NCBI GenBank assembly: GCA_963558655.1
Contig: CAUWHJ010000004.1
Location: 1-64,000, forward strand
Length of the DNA stretch: 64,000 nt
Direction of reading: 5' to 3'
Source of the DNA: UMGS1590 sp963558655
Lineage (GTDB): Bacteria > Bacillota > Peptococcia > Peptococcales > Peptococcaceae
This document shows positions 48,936 to 56,432 of this stretch, in pieces (within the stretch, counting starts at the first letter, position 1; every line of letters starts with the position of its first letter). Position numbers and translations under genes: made by a program. Below the pieces are notes generated by a model. That model was not told the origin of the DNA and did not search any database. It was given only the letters and a program-made list of their open reading frames with translations.

Positions 48936-50068
48936 AAGCCAACCTCAACATTTTTATAGGCACCGAGCAGGCTGAACGATGGGCAGTCGCGGCTAAGCTG
49001 GTTGATGATGGCTTGTACCTGGCTGTTGCGAATATCAACTTCCATATCCATAAAGAAGCGGTGGGTGGTGTGGCTGCCGTCAACAATAGGGCGGCTTTCC
49101 AAAAGCGTGAGATTGATGCCCAAAGCTGCCAGTGGCGAGAGCACATCGTCCAAACCACCGGAAACATTTGGCACAGAGAGCATAAGGCTTACGGTATCAG
49201 CATCTGGATGGATGCGTGGTGTTTTTGCCAGACAGATGTAGCGAATATAGTCACCAGGGTTGGCCACATCTTGACGCAGCACATGGAGCTTGTCGGAGAT
49301 GGTGACATGGCTCGGTACAATCCAGCCGATGAAGTTGTCGCTTGGTTCGGTAAGTTCGGCGGAGATGTCCTCGTAGCCTTTTTCGATGATGTCGCAGTTT
49401 AAGGTAGCGAGGAAGTTTGAGCAATGGTAGTAGGAGCGGCGGTCCACCACAACGGTTTTAAGGCTGGTGAATGGCACGTTGTTGGCAGCAACAAGCTTGT
49501 AATGCAGGTTCACTTTGATGCCGCGGACAATATGACAGGTTTTCTTGAGAAGCAAGTCGTAGGTGAGGGCCTTGGCACCGGAGCGGTTGTCTTCAATTGG
49601 CAGAATGCCATACTGGCAGAGGCCAAGATTAACCGCATCAACAATTTTCATATCGTTATTGAGCTTAATGCAGCGTGGATTATCGAATAAGCTCTGGGCC
49701 ACTGGCAGATCGTTAGGGTCGCCGCTGATGGCGACGCTGCCAGTTTCTGGAAATGCCTCATCGGTGAAGGTGCAGGTGACACCGTTGATAAAGCTCTCAT
49801 CGGGGTCAATGAGCTGGCTTTGGCGGCGACGGCTGACACGGAAGAGGGTTTCGTAGGTTTCACGCAGCGGTTCAACAAGGTCGGCGCTTTTGTCTTCGGT
49901 GATGTGGTCGAGAATCCAAAGTTCGCGGTCGCGGTCGAGAATAGGCAGGTTGTTGGCTTTCTTGTATTCTGCTACTTCTTTGGACAGATTAAGGCGTTGA
50001 ATGATGAGGTCAAGCAGCTGTTCATCAACGCTATTGATTTCTACACGAATATCGTCTAAATTTTTCAT
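48932..50068 (-). CDS. pheA: Chorismate mutase with divergent prephenate dehydratase and ACT domains
   Basis: The 378-residue P-protein arrangement comprises an AroQ-type chorismate mutase (1-85; R8, D15, R24, K36 and RDRE present), a prephenate dehydratase-like region (about 95-285) and a C-terminal ACT domain (LMLSVPNVSGGLDDV, with LLESRP) for Phe feedback. The dehydratase region is altered: the usual start (GPxGTFS) is not recognisable, PIENSxxG is PIEDNRSGA, and the catalytic TRF is IRY in GDYIRYICLA. It may have low, changed or no dehydratase activity. Start and stop overlap neighbouring genes by ATGA at both ends. Confidence 0.85.
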   Translation of the reverse strand: MKNLDDIRVEINSVDEQLLDLIIQRLNLSKEVAEYKKANNLPILDRDRELWILDHITEDKSADLVEPLRETYETLFRVSRRRQSQLIDPDESFINGVTCTFTDEAFPETGSVAISGDPNDLPVAQSLFDNPRCIKLNNDMKIVDAVNLGLCQYGILPIEDNRSGAKALTYDLLLKKTCHIVRGIKVNLHYKLVAANNVPFTSLKTVVVDRRSYYHCSNFLATLNCDIIEKGYEDISAELTEPSDNFIGWIVPSHVTISDKLHVLRQDVANPGDYIRYICLAKTPRIHPDADTVSLMLSVPNVSGGLDDVLSPLAALGINLTLLESRPIVDGSHTTHRFFMDMEVDIRNSQVQAIINQLSRDCPSFSLLGAYKNVEVGL

Positions 50069-51153
50069 GATGGTTGCTCCTCCAATAATAAATCTAAGAT
50101 GGCGATGGCCATGACCGCTTCCACGACAGGCACAGCACGAATGGCAATGCAGGGGTCGTGGCGGCCTTCGATGATGAGTGGCTCATTACATTGTTTGGAC
50201 AGAGATACAGTTTCCTGCTTGTGAGCGATGGAAGGGGTTGGCTTCATGGCGAGGCGCACGGTGATGGGTGCGCCGCTTGTGATGCCGCCGAGAATACCAC
50301 CGGCATGGTTGGTTACAGGGACAATGCGGTCGCCTTGCATGGCGAACGGATCGTTATGGGCGCTGCCGCGCATGGTGACACTATCAAATCCTGCGCCGAA
50401 ATCTACTCCTTTGCAGCCAGGGATGCCAAAAAGTGCCTGGGCGAGGCGGTTTTCAACACCGTCAAACATCGGCCCACCAAGCCCAACAGGAACACCGATG
50501 GCAGCACCTTGCACAATGGCGCCAACGCTGTCGCCTTCTGCTTTGGCTTTGGCGATAGCGGCTTGCATGGCGTCACCGGCGCCGGCATCAAGGGTTGGGA
50601 ATGGGCGTTCTGCCATACCTTCGAGCGTTGCAGCGTTGACGTGTATAGGGTCGAACGCTTTGCCGCACACGTCCGCCACTTGCACAAGCTGAGCACCAAT
50701 GTGGATGCCGCGACGGCGCAGAATTTGCTTGGCGATGCCGCCAGCAATGCACAGCGGCGCTGTGAGCCTGCCGGAGAAATGACCGCCGCCGCGCATATCG
50801 GCAAAGCCTTTGTAATGCACATAGGCGGTGTAGTCGGCGTGCGATGGCCGTGGATGGTCGAGCAGATTGCTGTAATCTTTCGAGCGTTGGTTGGTGTTTT
50901 GAATGTACGCCATGAGCGGAAAACCGGTGGTGATGCCGTCTTTCAGACCAGAAGCAATATGTACGCTGTCTGGCTCTTTGCGTTGTGTGGTCAGTGTGCT
51001 TGAACCAGGCGCACGACGTGCCATAAAACAGGCGAGTTCGGCTTCGTCGATGGATTCGCCAGGGGGCATACCATCAATGAGAATACCTATCATCTCGCCG
51101 TGGCTTTCGCCGAAAACCGAGCAACGGTAGCGTGTGCCAAGACTAGATGCCAT
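50065..51153 (-). CDS. aroC: Chorismate synthase
   Basis: The 362-residue enzyme removes phosphate from EPSP to form chorismate using reduced FMN. Family blocks seen: VFGESHG at the start, RRAPGSSTLTTQRKEPD, HPRPSHADYT, GGGHFSGRLTAP and NHAGGILGGITSGAPI. The start at 51153 has GGGAGGTG 7 bases upstream. It overlaps the end of aroA by 11 bases and the start of pheA by 4. Length is normal. Confidence 0.96.
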   Translation of the reverse strand: MASSLGTRYRCSVFGESHGEMIGILIDGMPPGESIDEAELACFMARRAPGSSTLTTQRKEPDSVHIASGLKDGITTGFPLMAYIQNTNQRSKDYSNLLDHPRPSHADYTAYVHYKGFADMRGGGHFSGRLTAPLCIAGGIAKQILRRRGIHIGAQLVQVADVCGKAFDPIHVNAATLEGMAERPFPTLDAGAGDAMQAAIAKAKAEGDSVGAIVQGAAIGVPVGLGGPMFDGVENRLAQALFGIPGCKGVDFGAGFDSVTMRGSAHNDPFAMQGDRIVPVTNHAGGILGGITSGAPITVRLAMKPTPSIAHKQETVSLSKQCNEPLIIEGRHDPCIAIRAVPVVEAVMAIAILDLLLEEQPS

Positions 51154-52402
51154 CACAAACACCTCCCAGAGATGTGTAGTCGTTGAAGAAATGAGGATAG
51201 GATTTTCGCACGGCACTGGCGCCGTTCAGCGTGATTGGCGCATCGCAGTTGAGAGCAGCAATAGCTGCCGCCATGGCAATGCGGTGGTCGCTTGCGCTGT
51301 CTACGGTGCAGCCGCCGCGGAGCTTAGAAACACCGGTGACACGCATGGTATGGGCATCGCTTTCGCAAGGCACGCCCATGGCGGTGAGCAAGGCAGACGT
51401 GGTGGCGATACGATCGCTTTCTTTAAGCCGCAAACGTTCAATGTCTGTGAACACCGTGGTGCCGTTGGCTTGTGCCGCAATGACGGCAAGAATTGGCAAG
51501 GCATCGGGAATTTCTTTCACAGAGATGGTTTGCGCTGAAAGGGGCGCTGGCTGCACACAAATGTCACCGTTTGCTTGCAAGGTTACGTTTGCACCGAAAT
51601 TGCGTAAAAGCGTAACAATGGCTTTGTCGCCTTGTGTGGAATCAAGGTCAAGACCGTTCATGGTAACAGGGTTTGAAAGCGCACCGGCAGCCAAGAAGAA
51701 AGCGGCGTTGGACCAATCGCCTTCGATGGTGAGCGGCGCATCAGGCAGGTGATAGCGGGCATCGGCTGCTACATAGAAACGGCTGCCGTCCTCCTGCACA
51801 GAAACGCCGAAACGACGCAGCACATCTAAGGTGAGATCAATATAAGGGCGAGATTGCAGCGGTGTTGTAAGCGTAATCTCAAGAGCATCGTCAAGAAGTG
51901 GTGCAGCCAGAAGAAGGCCGGTCAGATATTGGCTGGAGATATGGCCAGGCAGTGCAGCCTGCCCGCCTTGTAGGGTGCCGGAGAGGGTGAGAGGCAAGTG
52001 TTCGCTGTTTGTGGTAACGCCAAGGCCATGCAGCACCTCAAGAATGTCTCCAATCGGCCGTTCAGGCAGCCGTCCGTGGCCAATGAAGGTTGCTTTTGTG
52101 CCCAGGGCGGCGCATACTGGCAGCAAAAAACGCAGTGTTGAGCCGCTTTCCTGGCAATCAATGGTGGCTTCTTTTGCGACTTCGCTAATGGGCGTGATGG
52201 TGACCGTATTTTCGTTGCGGACAACACCAGCGCCAAGAGCCTGCATACAATTCAGCGTGGTGTCAATATCAATGGAACTGGTGGCAAGCTGCCATGTGGA
52301 CGCTTGTTCGGCGAGGCTGGCGGCGATGAACAGGCGATGTGCCGCCGATTTTGAAGGAATGGCAGCGATAGAGCCGCCGAGGGTGGCTGGAAAAAGTTGC
52401 AT
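51143..52402 (-). CDS. aroA: 3-phosphoshikimate 1-carboxyvinyltransferase (EPSP synthase)
   Basis: The 419-residue enzyme joins phosphoenolpyruvate to shikimate-3-phosphate. Two inverse-alpha/beta domains; PSKSAAHR (Lys for substrate), ESGSTLRFLLP (PEP loop), and the C-terminal DHRIAMAAAIAAL. The PEP loop has Ser-Gly-Ser in place of the usual Ser-Gly-Thr or Ala-Gly-Thr, a mild variation. AAAGGAGCC precedes the ATG. It is separated from aroB by one base and overlaps aroC. Confidence 0.96.
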   Translation of the reverse strand: MQLFPATLGGSIAAIPSKSAAHRLFIAASLAEQASTWQLATSSIDIDTTLNCMQALGAGVVRNENTVTITPISEVAKEATIDCQESGSTLRFLLPVCAALGTKATFIGHGRLPERPIGDILEVLHGLGVTTNSEHLPLTLSGTLQGGQAALPGHISSQYLTGLLLAAPLLDDALEITLTTPLQSRPYIDLTLDVLRRFGVSVQEDGSRFYVAADARYHLPDAPLTIEGDWSNAAFFLAAGALSNPVTMNGLDLDSTQGDKAIVTLLRNFGANVTLQANGDICVQPAPLSAQTISVKEIPDALPILAVIAAQANGTTVFTDIERLRLKESDRIATTSALLTAMGVPCESDAHTMRVTGVSKLRGGCTVDSASDHRIAMAAAIAALNCDAPITLNGASAVRKSYPHFFNDYTSLGGVCDGI

Positions 52403-52403
52403 C

Positions 52404-53480
52404 TTAAAGCGGCTCCTTTCCGAGGGTAATTAGCGTGCGAAGTTCGTCGTAGGTGACAGTACGCAGCACACAGTCGCCGATGGCTTGTGGAACAACAATG
52501 GTAATGGCACTGGCACCGGCTTTTTTGTCACGGCGGCAAATTTCTAAGATGGCGTTTGCATCGTAGTCGGTGTTCTGCGGTAGTGCGTTTTCTTCAAGCG
52601 CCAGCTCAATGCGGCGGGCGGTGCGCTCGCTGCACCAGCCTTTTCGCATACTGGCGCGCGCCATCATCGCCAGGCCGATGGCAACGGCGTGCCCATGGCT
52701 GGTAGCGAAATCAGACAGATGTTCGATAGCGTGGGCGAACGTGTGGCCAAGATTCAAAAGCTGCCGCGTGCCTTTTTCAAATTCATCGTTCGTGACGATT
52801 TTGTTTTTGAAAGCCACGCAGTCGCCGATGATGGCATCTAAATCAGGCGCATCTTTTTGCAAACGTTCACCGGCGATGCGGTCGAACAGGGCGGGATTGT
52901 GGAGCACGCCATATTTGATACTTTCCGCCACGCCATCAGCAAAGGCGGCATCTGCCATGGTGCTGATAACATCTACATCACAGAATACACCAAGCGGTTG
53001 GTAGAAAGCGCCAACGAGATTTTTGCCAGCAGCAATATCAATCGCCGTTTTACCGCCAACGGAAGAATCCACAGCAGCAAGAAGCGTTGTTGGCACCTGC
53101 ACGAAAGGAATCCCGCGTTGGTAGCAGCTGGCAGCAAAACCAGCAAGGTCGCCCACCACACCGCCGCCTAAAGCGATGACCATATCGGAACGGTGCATTC
53201 CTGCCAGGCTCCAGTTGTTCATGAGCGTTTCCAACACGGAAAAACTTTTGCTGGTTTCGCCGGCTGGCACAACACTTTCCAACACACGAAAACCTGCTTG
53301 CGAAAGGTTTTCGGTAAGACGTGGCAAATACAACGGCGCCACGTTTGTATCGCTGACAACTATGACCTGACAAGGACGGTGTAGCTGTGAAAGATGTGCG
53401 CCAATCTCATCAAGCAAACCGTGTCCGATCTCTACTTTATAAGGCTGACCAGTGCCCACTTCGATGGTGCGGGCGATCAT
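52404..53480 (-). CDS. aroB: 3-dehydroquinate synthase
   Basis: The 358-residue NAD+ and metal-dependent enzyme converts DAHP to 3-dehydroquinate. VSDTNVAPLY (nucleotide site), GGGVVGDLAGFAAS, TTLLAAVDSSVGGKT, and zinc ligands in ESIKYG, NLGHTFAHAIEH and HGHAVAIG are all present. The ATG overlaps the aroF stop (ATGA). Length is normal. Confidence 0.96.
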   Translation of the reverse strand: MIARTIEVGTGQPYKVEIGHGLLDEIGAHLSQLHRPCQVIVVSDTNVAPLYLPRLTENLSQAGFRVLESVVPAGETSKSFSVLETLMNNWSLAGMHRSDMVIALGGGVVGDLAGFAASCYQRGIPFVQVPTTLLAAVDSSVGGKTAIDIAAGKNLVGAFYQPLGVFCDVDVISTMADAAFADGVAESIKYGVLHNPALFDRIAGERLQKDAPDLDAIIGDCVAFKNKIVTNDEFEKGTRQLLNLGHTFAHAIEHLSDFATSHGHAVAIGLAMMARASMRKGWCSERTARRIELALEENALPQNTDYDANAILEICRRDKKAGASAITIVVPQAIGDCVLRTVTYDELRTLITLGKEPL

Positions 53481-54493
53481 TGGTGCAATTCCTTCTGGCA
53501 GAAAGCGTGCAATTTGAACGCATCGCTGGCAACTTCATCGAACGTTTCCGGACGCAGGCACTGTGGGCCATCGCACTTAGCGTGTTCAGGGTCGTTGTGC
53601 ACTTCAATCATCAGCCCATCAGCACCGGCAGCAACTGCCGCCATGCTCAGCGGACGTACCATGCGGCGAATACCAGCAGCGTGGCTAGGGTCGATGATAA
53701 TTGGCAGATGCGTCAGCTCGCGCAGCATTGGCACTGCAGAAATATCCAGCGTATTGCGGGTTTTAGTTTCAAAGGTACGAATACCACGTTCGCAAAGAAT
53801 GACATTCATGTTGCCGCCTGCCATGATGTATTCGGCACTCATCAACCATTCCTGGTAGGTAGCGCAAAGACCACGTTTGAGCAGCACCGGTTTGTCCATC
53901 TTGCCAACTTCCTTGAGCAGGTTGAAGTTTTGCATATTGCGGGCGCCAATCTGCAAAATATCAACATCTTCAAAGAGTGGCAGTTGTGAAATATCCATCA
54001 CCTCAGAAATAATTGGCAGTCCGGTGGTTTCTTTGGCCTTCAAAAGTAGTTGAATACCCTCAGCCCCCATGCCTTGGAAAGAGTAAGGCGAGGTGCGTGG
54101 TTTGAAAGCACCGCCACGCAAAATCGTAGCACCGGCAGCTTTCACACGTTCTGCCACCTCGATGATTTGCGCTTCGCTTTCAACAGAACAAGGACCAGCC
54201 ATCAGCGTCAGCGAGCCGCCGCCGATGGTGGCATCGCCAATCTTAATCACCGTATCCTGCGGATGGAACTTACGATTGGCATTTTTGTAAGGCTCCTGAA
54301 TACGGGTGACACTTTCTACAACTTCTAACGCTTCGATAAGCTCAATATCAACACGAGAGGTATCACCGACCAACCCAATGATTGAGTAAGAATCCCCCTC
54401 GGAGAAATAGAGACGGAGGTCCATCGACTTGAGCCATTCAGTGAGCTGTTGTACCTGTGCGGAATCTGCATTTTGTCTAACCTTGATAATCAT
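53477..54493 (-). CDS. aroF: 3-deoxy-7-phosphoheptulonate synthase (DAHP synthase, type I-beta with N-terminal regulatory domain)
   Basis: The 338-residue enzyme condenses PEP and erythrose-4-phosphate, the entry step of the shikimate pathway. Residues 1-70 form a ferredoxin-like regulatory domain, as in the Thermotoga-type enzyme that is feedback-inhibited by Tyr/Phe; the catalytic barrel follows with MAGPCSVES, RGGAFKPRTSPYSFQG, KRGLCATYQEWL and IIDPSHAAG. The start at 54493 follows AAAGGAGC by 9 bases. It is the first enzyme gene after the aromatic leader and attenuator, so pathway entry is controlled at both enzyme and transcript level. Confidence 0.96.
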   Translation of the reverse strand: MIIKVRQNADSAQVQQLTEWLKSMDLRLYFSEGDSYSIIGLVGDTSRVDIELIEALEVVESVTRIQEPYKNANRKFHPQDTVIKIGDATIGGGSLTLMAGPCSVESEAQIIEVAERVKAAGATILRGGAFKPRTSPYSFQGMGAEGIQLLLKAKETTGLPIISEVMDISQLPLFEDVDILQIGARNMQNFNLLKEVGKMDKPVLLKRGLCATYQEWLMSAEYIMAGGNMNVILCERGIRTFETKTRNTLDISAVPMLRELTHLPIIIDPSHAAGIRRMVRPLSMAAVAAGADGLMIEVHNDPEHAKCDGPQCLRPETFDEVASDAFKLHAFCQKELHQ

Positions 54494-54542
54494 TGGATAA
54501 GTGCTCCTTTCAAATAACGGTGGATGAGAAATAATCAGACAA

Positions 54543-54651
54543 TAAAAAAACTGCACGGGGATTATCCTCCGTGCAGTTGCTATCTCTCACATTATAAAAT
54601 GTCAGATAGTGCTGTTTTCAGGATAACCCAAAAAACCCTTACTGAAAACAG
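54543..54651 (-). promoter_or_regulatory. Transcription attenuator of the aro operon (alternative hairpins and terminator)
   Basis: On the minus transcript, CTGTTTTCAG (54651-54642) can pair with CTGAAAACAG (54621-54612), a perfect 10-bp protector hairpin inside the leader ORF. The terminator is AACTGCACGG (54578-54569) with CCGTGCAGTT (54558-54549) and a run of seven T. A competing antiterminator pairs GGGTTATCCT (54629-54620) with AGGATAATCCC (54568-54558), 10 bp with one bulge, which uses the terminator loop and the first base of its 3-prime arm. A middle hairpin CTATCT/AGATAG (54609-54580) overlaps the leader stop codon. No T-box consensus is present. Confidence 0.82.
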
Positions 54652-54709
54652 TAAAGGTAAAGTAGCTAAAGTAATATTGGGTTGCCTGAGAAACAGTATT
54701 GGTTGACAT
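54602..54709 (-). CDS. Phe/Tyr-rich leader peptide of the aro operon
   Basis: An ORF of 35 codons from ATG 54709 to TGA 54602 with AGGTGA 5 bases upstream. Five Phe and four Tyr occur in 35 residues; codons 12-22 read YYFSYFTFTVF, seven aromatics in eleven positions. It has no Trp. It lies between a promoter and a terminator with alternative pairing, upstream of aroF. A ribosome stalling at codons 12-22 would cover the first arm of the protector hairpin and free the antiterminator. This is the design of pheA- and pheST-type attenuation known from enteric bacteria. Confidence 0.85.
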   Translation of the reverse strand: MSTNTVSQATQYYFSYFTFTVFSKGFLGYPENSTI

Positions 54710-54740
54710 TTTAATCACCTGTATGGTAAAAGTTTTCTAA

Positions 54741-54769
54741 AGAATATCATATTTTGTGACAGTTGTAAA
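54741..54769 (-). promoter_or_regulatory. Promoter of the aro operon
   Basis: On the minus strand: TTTACA (54769-54764), exactly 17 bp, TATTCT (54746-54741). Predicted start near 54734, about 25 bases before the leader ATG. Confidence 0.72.
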
Positions 54770-54812
54770 GCGCTCGCGAAAAATATCCACAAAGTTTTTA
54801 GCCATAAGCGTT

Positions 54813-54872
54813 CATTTTTTGCGAAAAATGGCGGCTGTCATTGTTGAGAACCATTTTTGGCAGAAAATGGTT
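54813..54872 (+). promoter_or_regulatory. Two AAAATG palindromes upstream of the zinc-ribbon gene
   Basis: CATTTTT-N4-AAAAATG (54813-54830) and AACCATTTT-N6-AAAATGGTT (54849-54872). The second overlaps the -35 region of a likely promoter (TACAAT at 54876-54881) for the gene at 54898. They also lie just behind the aro promoter on the other strand, so they might serve either unit. Confidence 0.45.
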
Positions 54873-54897
54873 GCTTACAATAGAAAGGAGTCCAACC

Positions 54898-55137
54898 ATG
54901 CTTACCATTCGTTGTGCCACCTGTAAAACAAAGCTGTGGAAATATGATAAAATAGGCCATGGCGAAGTTTTGCGCTGTCACAAAGACCGTATCAGCAAGT
55001 GGTATGTGCCAGTGGAAATGCAGGGTGACAAAATCATCTGCCCAAATTGCAAACGCGCCATTGGCATTGACAAAGGGTCGTTTTATAAAATGGACCCCAA
55101 CGCCTTCCGCTACAATGGAACCAAGCGGAACAAATAG
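54898..55137 (+). CDS. Small zinc-ribbon protein
   Basis: The 79-residue protein has two CxxC knuckles, CATCKTK near residue 6 and CPNCKRA near 46, spaced as in zinc ribbons; a fifth Cys (LRCHKD) lies between them. It is basic and may bind nucleic acid or a protein partner. AAAGGAG is 7 bases before the ATG. I recognise no named family beyond the fold. It is transcribed divergently from the aro operon. Confidence 0.8.
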   Translation: MLTIRCATCKTKLWKYDKIGHGEVLRCHKDRISKWYVPVEMQGDKIICPNCKRAIGIDKGSFYKMDPNAFRYNGTKRNK

Positions 55138-55205
55138 AGCGTTCGAAAGCGTATCAGCTATCCGTTAATTCGTGCCCGCCTGTGACCTTATGAAAGGAGA
55201 TTTTT

Positions 55206-55706
55206 ATGACCACCCATCAATTCAACCTGTTGCTTCATCCCATCACAGCTGTCGATGATGCCGCTATTGCCGCCATTATTCGCGACAATTTGCGTGCCGT
55301 GCATCTCGATATTCCCGGAACTGCTTACTTTGATCCAGAACTCGACCACCTCAGTGCTTTTTATGGTGCAGCACCGGAAAAACGAGCGTATTACATTGTA
55401 ACCGATGCCAGTGGCAATATTGTCGGTGGCGTTGGTTTTGCGGAATTTCCAGGCGTTGCAGATTGCGCCGAGTTGCAAAAGCTTTATCTTGCAGATGCAG
55501 TGAAAGGCCATGGCTACAGCCACCTGCTTATAGAAACTGTTGAAAACGGCGCCAGAAAAGCCGGCTATAAGAAACTCTATCTTGAAACGCACACCTGTTT
55601 GGAAGTGGCCTGCGCCCTCTATGAAAAACATGGCTATCAACGCATTGAACAACCTGTGCCTACGGTGCACACTACCATGAATCGGTTTTATATAAAAGCA
55701 CTGTGA
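55206..55706 (+). CDS. GNAT family N-acetyltransferase
   Basis: The 166-residue GNAT fold shows strand 4 with IVGGVGFAEF, the acetyl-CoA loop altered to LADAVKGHGYSHLLIETV (Q/RxxGxG/A present as K-G-H-G-Y), and the C-terminal EKHGYQRI block. It acetylates an unknown amine, perhaps an amino acid or small molecule. AAAGGAG is 8 bases before the ATG. It follows the zinc-ribbon gene after 68 bp with no clear terminator between, so they may be co-transcribed. Confidence 0.9.
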   Translation: MTTHQFNLLLHPITAVDDAAIAAIIRDNLRAVHLDIPGTAYFDPELDHLSAFYGAAPEKRAYYIVTDASGNIVGGVGFAEFPGVADCAELQKLYLADAVKGHGYSHLLIETVENGARKAGYKKLYLETHTCLEVACALYEKHGYQRIEQPVPTVHTTMNRFYIKAL

Positions 55707-55834
55707 GTGATGCTTGTTTAGATAGATCTATCATGAAAGTCATGATTGTGGCACGATGTTGTTTTTTTGAAAAAAATAGTTCTTGCTAAAAAAACGTTGC
55801 TGTGATATACCACAATCCCTTAAAAAAACAAGGC

Positions 55835-55863
55835 TGTTTTCGCCTAAGTCCTCATGCTATACT
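55835..55863 (+). promoter_or_regulatory. Promoter of the DUF6323-like gene
   Basis: TGTTTT (55835-55840), 17 bp, TATACT (55858-55863). The 15 bases from the -10 onward (TATACTGTGATTCAA) also occur at 21962-21976. Confidence 0.5.
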
Positions 55864-55891
55864 GTGATTCAACAATCAGGGAGGCGATTTT

Positions 55892-56425
55892 ATGGCAGAA
55901 AATTGGCTTAAACAAGTAGCAGCACCAGTGCAAGTTGAGTCATTATTGGCATTAAATGCAGAAATCAATGCTTTTGGGCTAACTCTTACGGCTAATGATG
56001 TGCATCAAATTCTGCTAGCACGTTCGCAGGTACTACAAGACGCCGAGCGTGTAGAATTCGGGGACGTGGTTGTGACGAAACTTATTCGGACATTTGCAGA
56101 TTCAGATTTTATTGACCAACGCCATTTTGTTGCGACAATCATTCGTTTGCTGGAGATTTTTTATCATTATAAAAATGAAACACGTGATGAATTGAACGAT
56201 GAAGAATTACTGGGCCTCATGCGTGAACAATTTGATGCACTCTGTTTTGGTGATCTTGATTACCTGGAAGGTACGTGCCTGGCCAATTTCTCTGAGGCTG
56301 TGCGTGCGGGATATCGTGGCTATCGGATCAATGATGGTACAAAGGATTATGACAGGTTTGATCTTGTTGACCGTTGGGATCATGCTCTTTATCAAAAATG
56401 TTTACAAGAACTTTGTGGCTGGTGA
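55892..56425 (+). CDS. Uncharacterised protein, DUF6323-like
   Basis: The 177-residue, mostly helical, acidic protein has no signal peptide or membrane helix. From memory it resembles DUF6323, a family found beside DUF6179 in anaerobic Bacillota; the adjacent gene fits that pairing. The middle (EIFYHYKNETRDELNDEEL) and the end (HALYQKCLQEL) look well structured. No catalytic motif is visible. GGGAGGCG lies 9 bases before the ATG. It is followed by the next gene after 7 bp. Confidence 0.72.
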   Translation: MAENWLKQVAAPVQVESLLALNAEINAFGLTLTANDVHQILLARSQVLQDAERVEFGDVVVTKLIRTFADSDFIDQRHFVATIIRLLEIFYHYKNETRDELNDEELLGLMREQFDALCFGDLDYLEGTCLANFSEAVRAGYRGYRINDGTKDYDRFDLVDRWDHALYQKCLQELCGW

Positions 56426-56432
56426 ATGAGAC

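Noticed and set aside
54494..54740. T-box riboswitch upstream of aroF
   Set aside because: The terminator position fits, but there is no T-box consensus (AGGGUGGNACCGCG-like) or specifier stem, and the region instead holds a translated Phe/Tyr-rich ORF with classic attenuator pairings.
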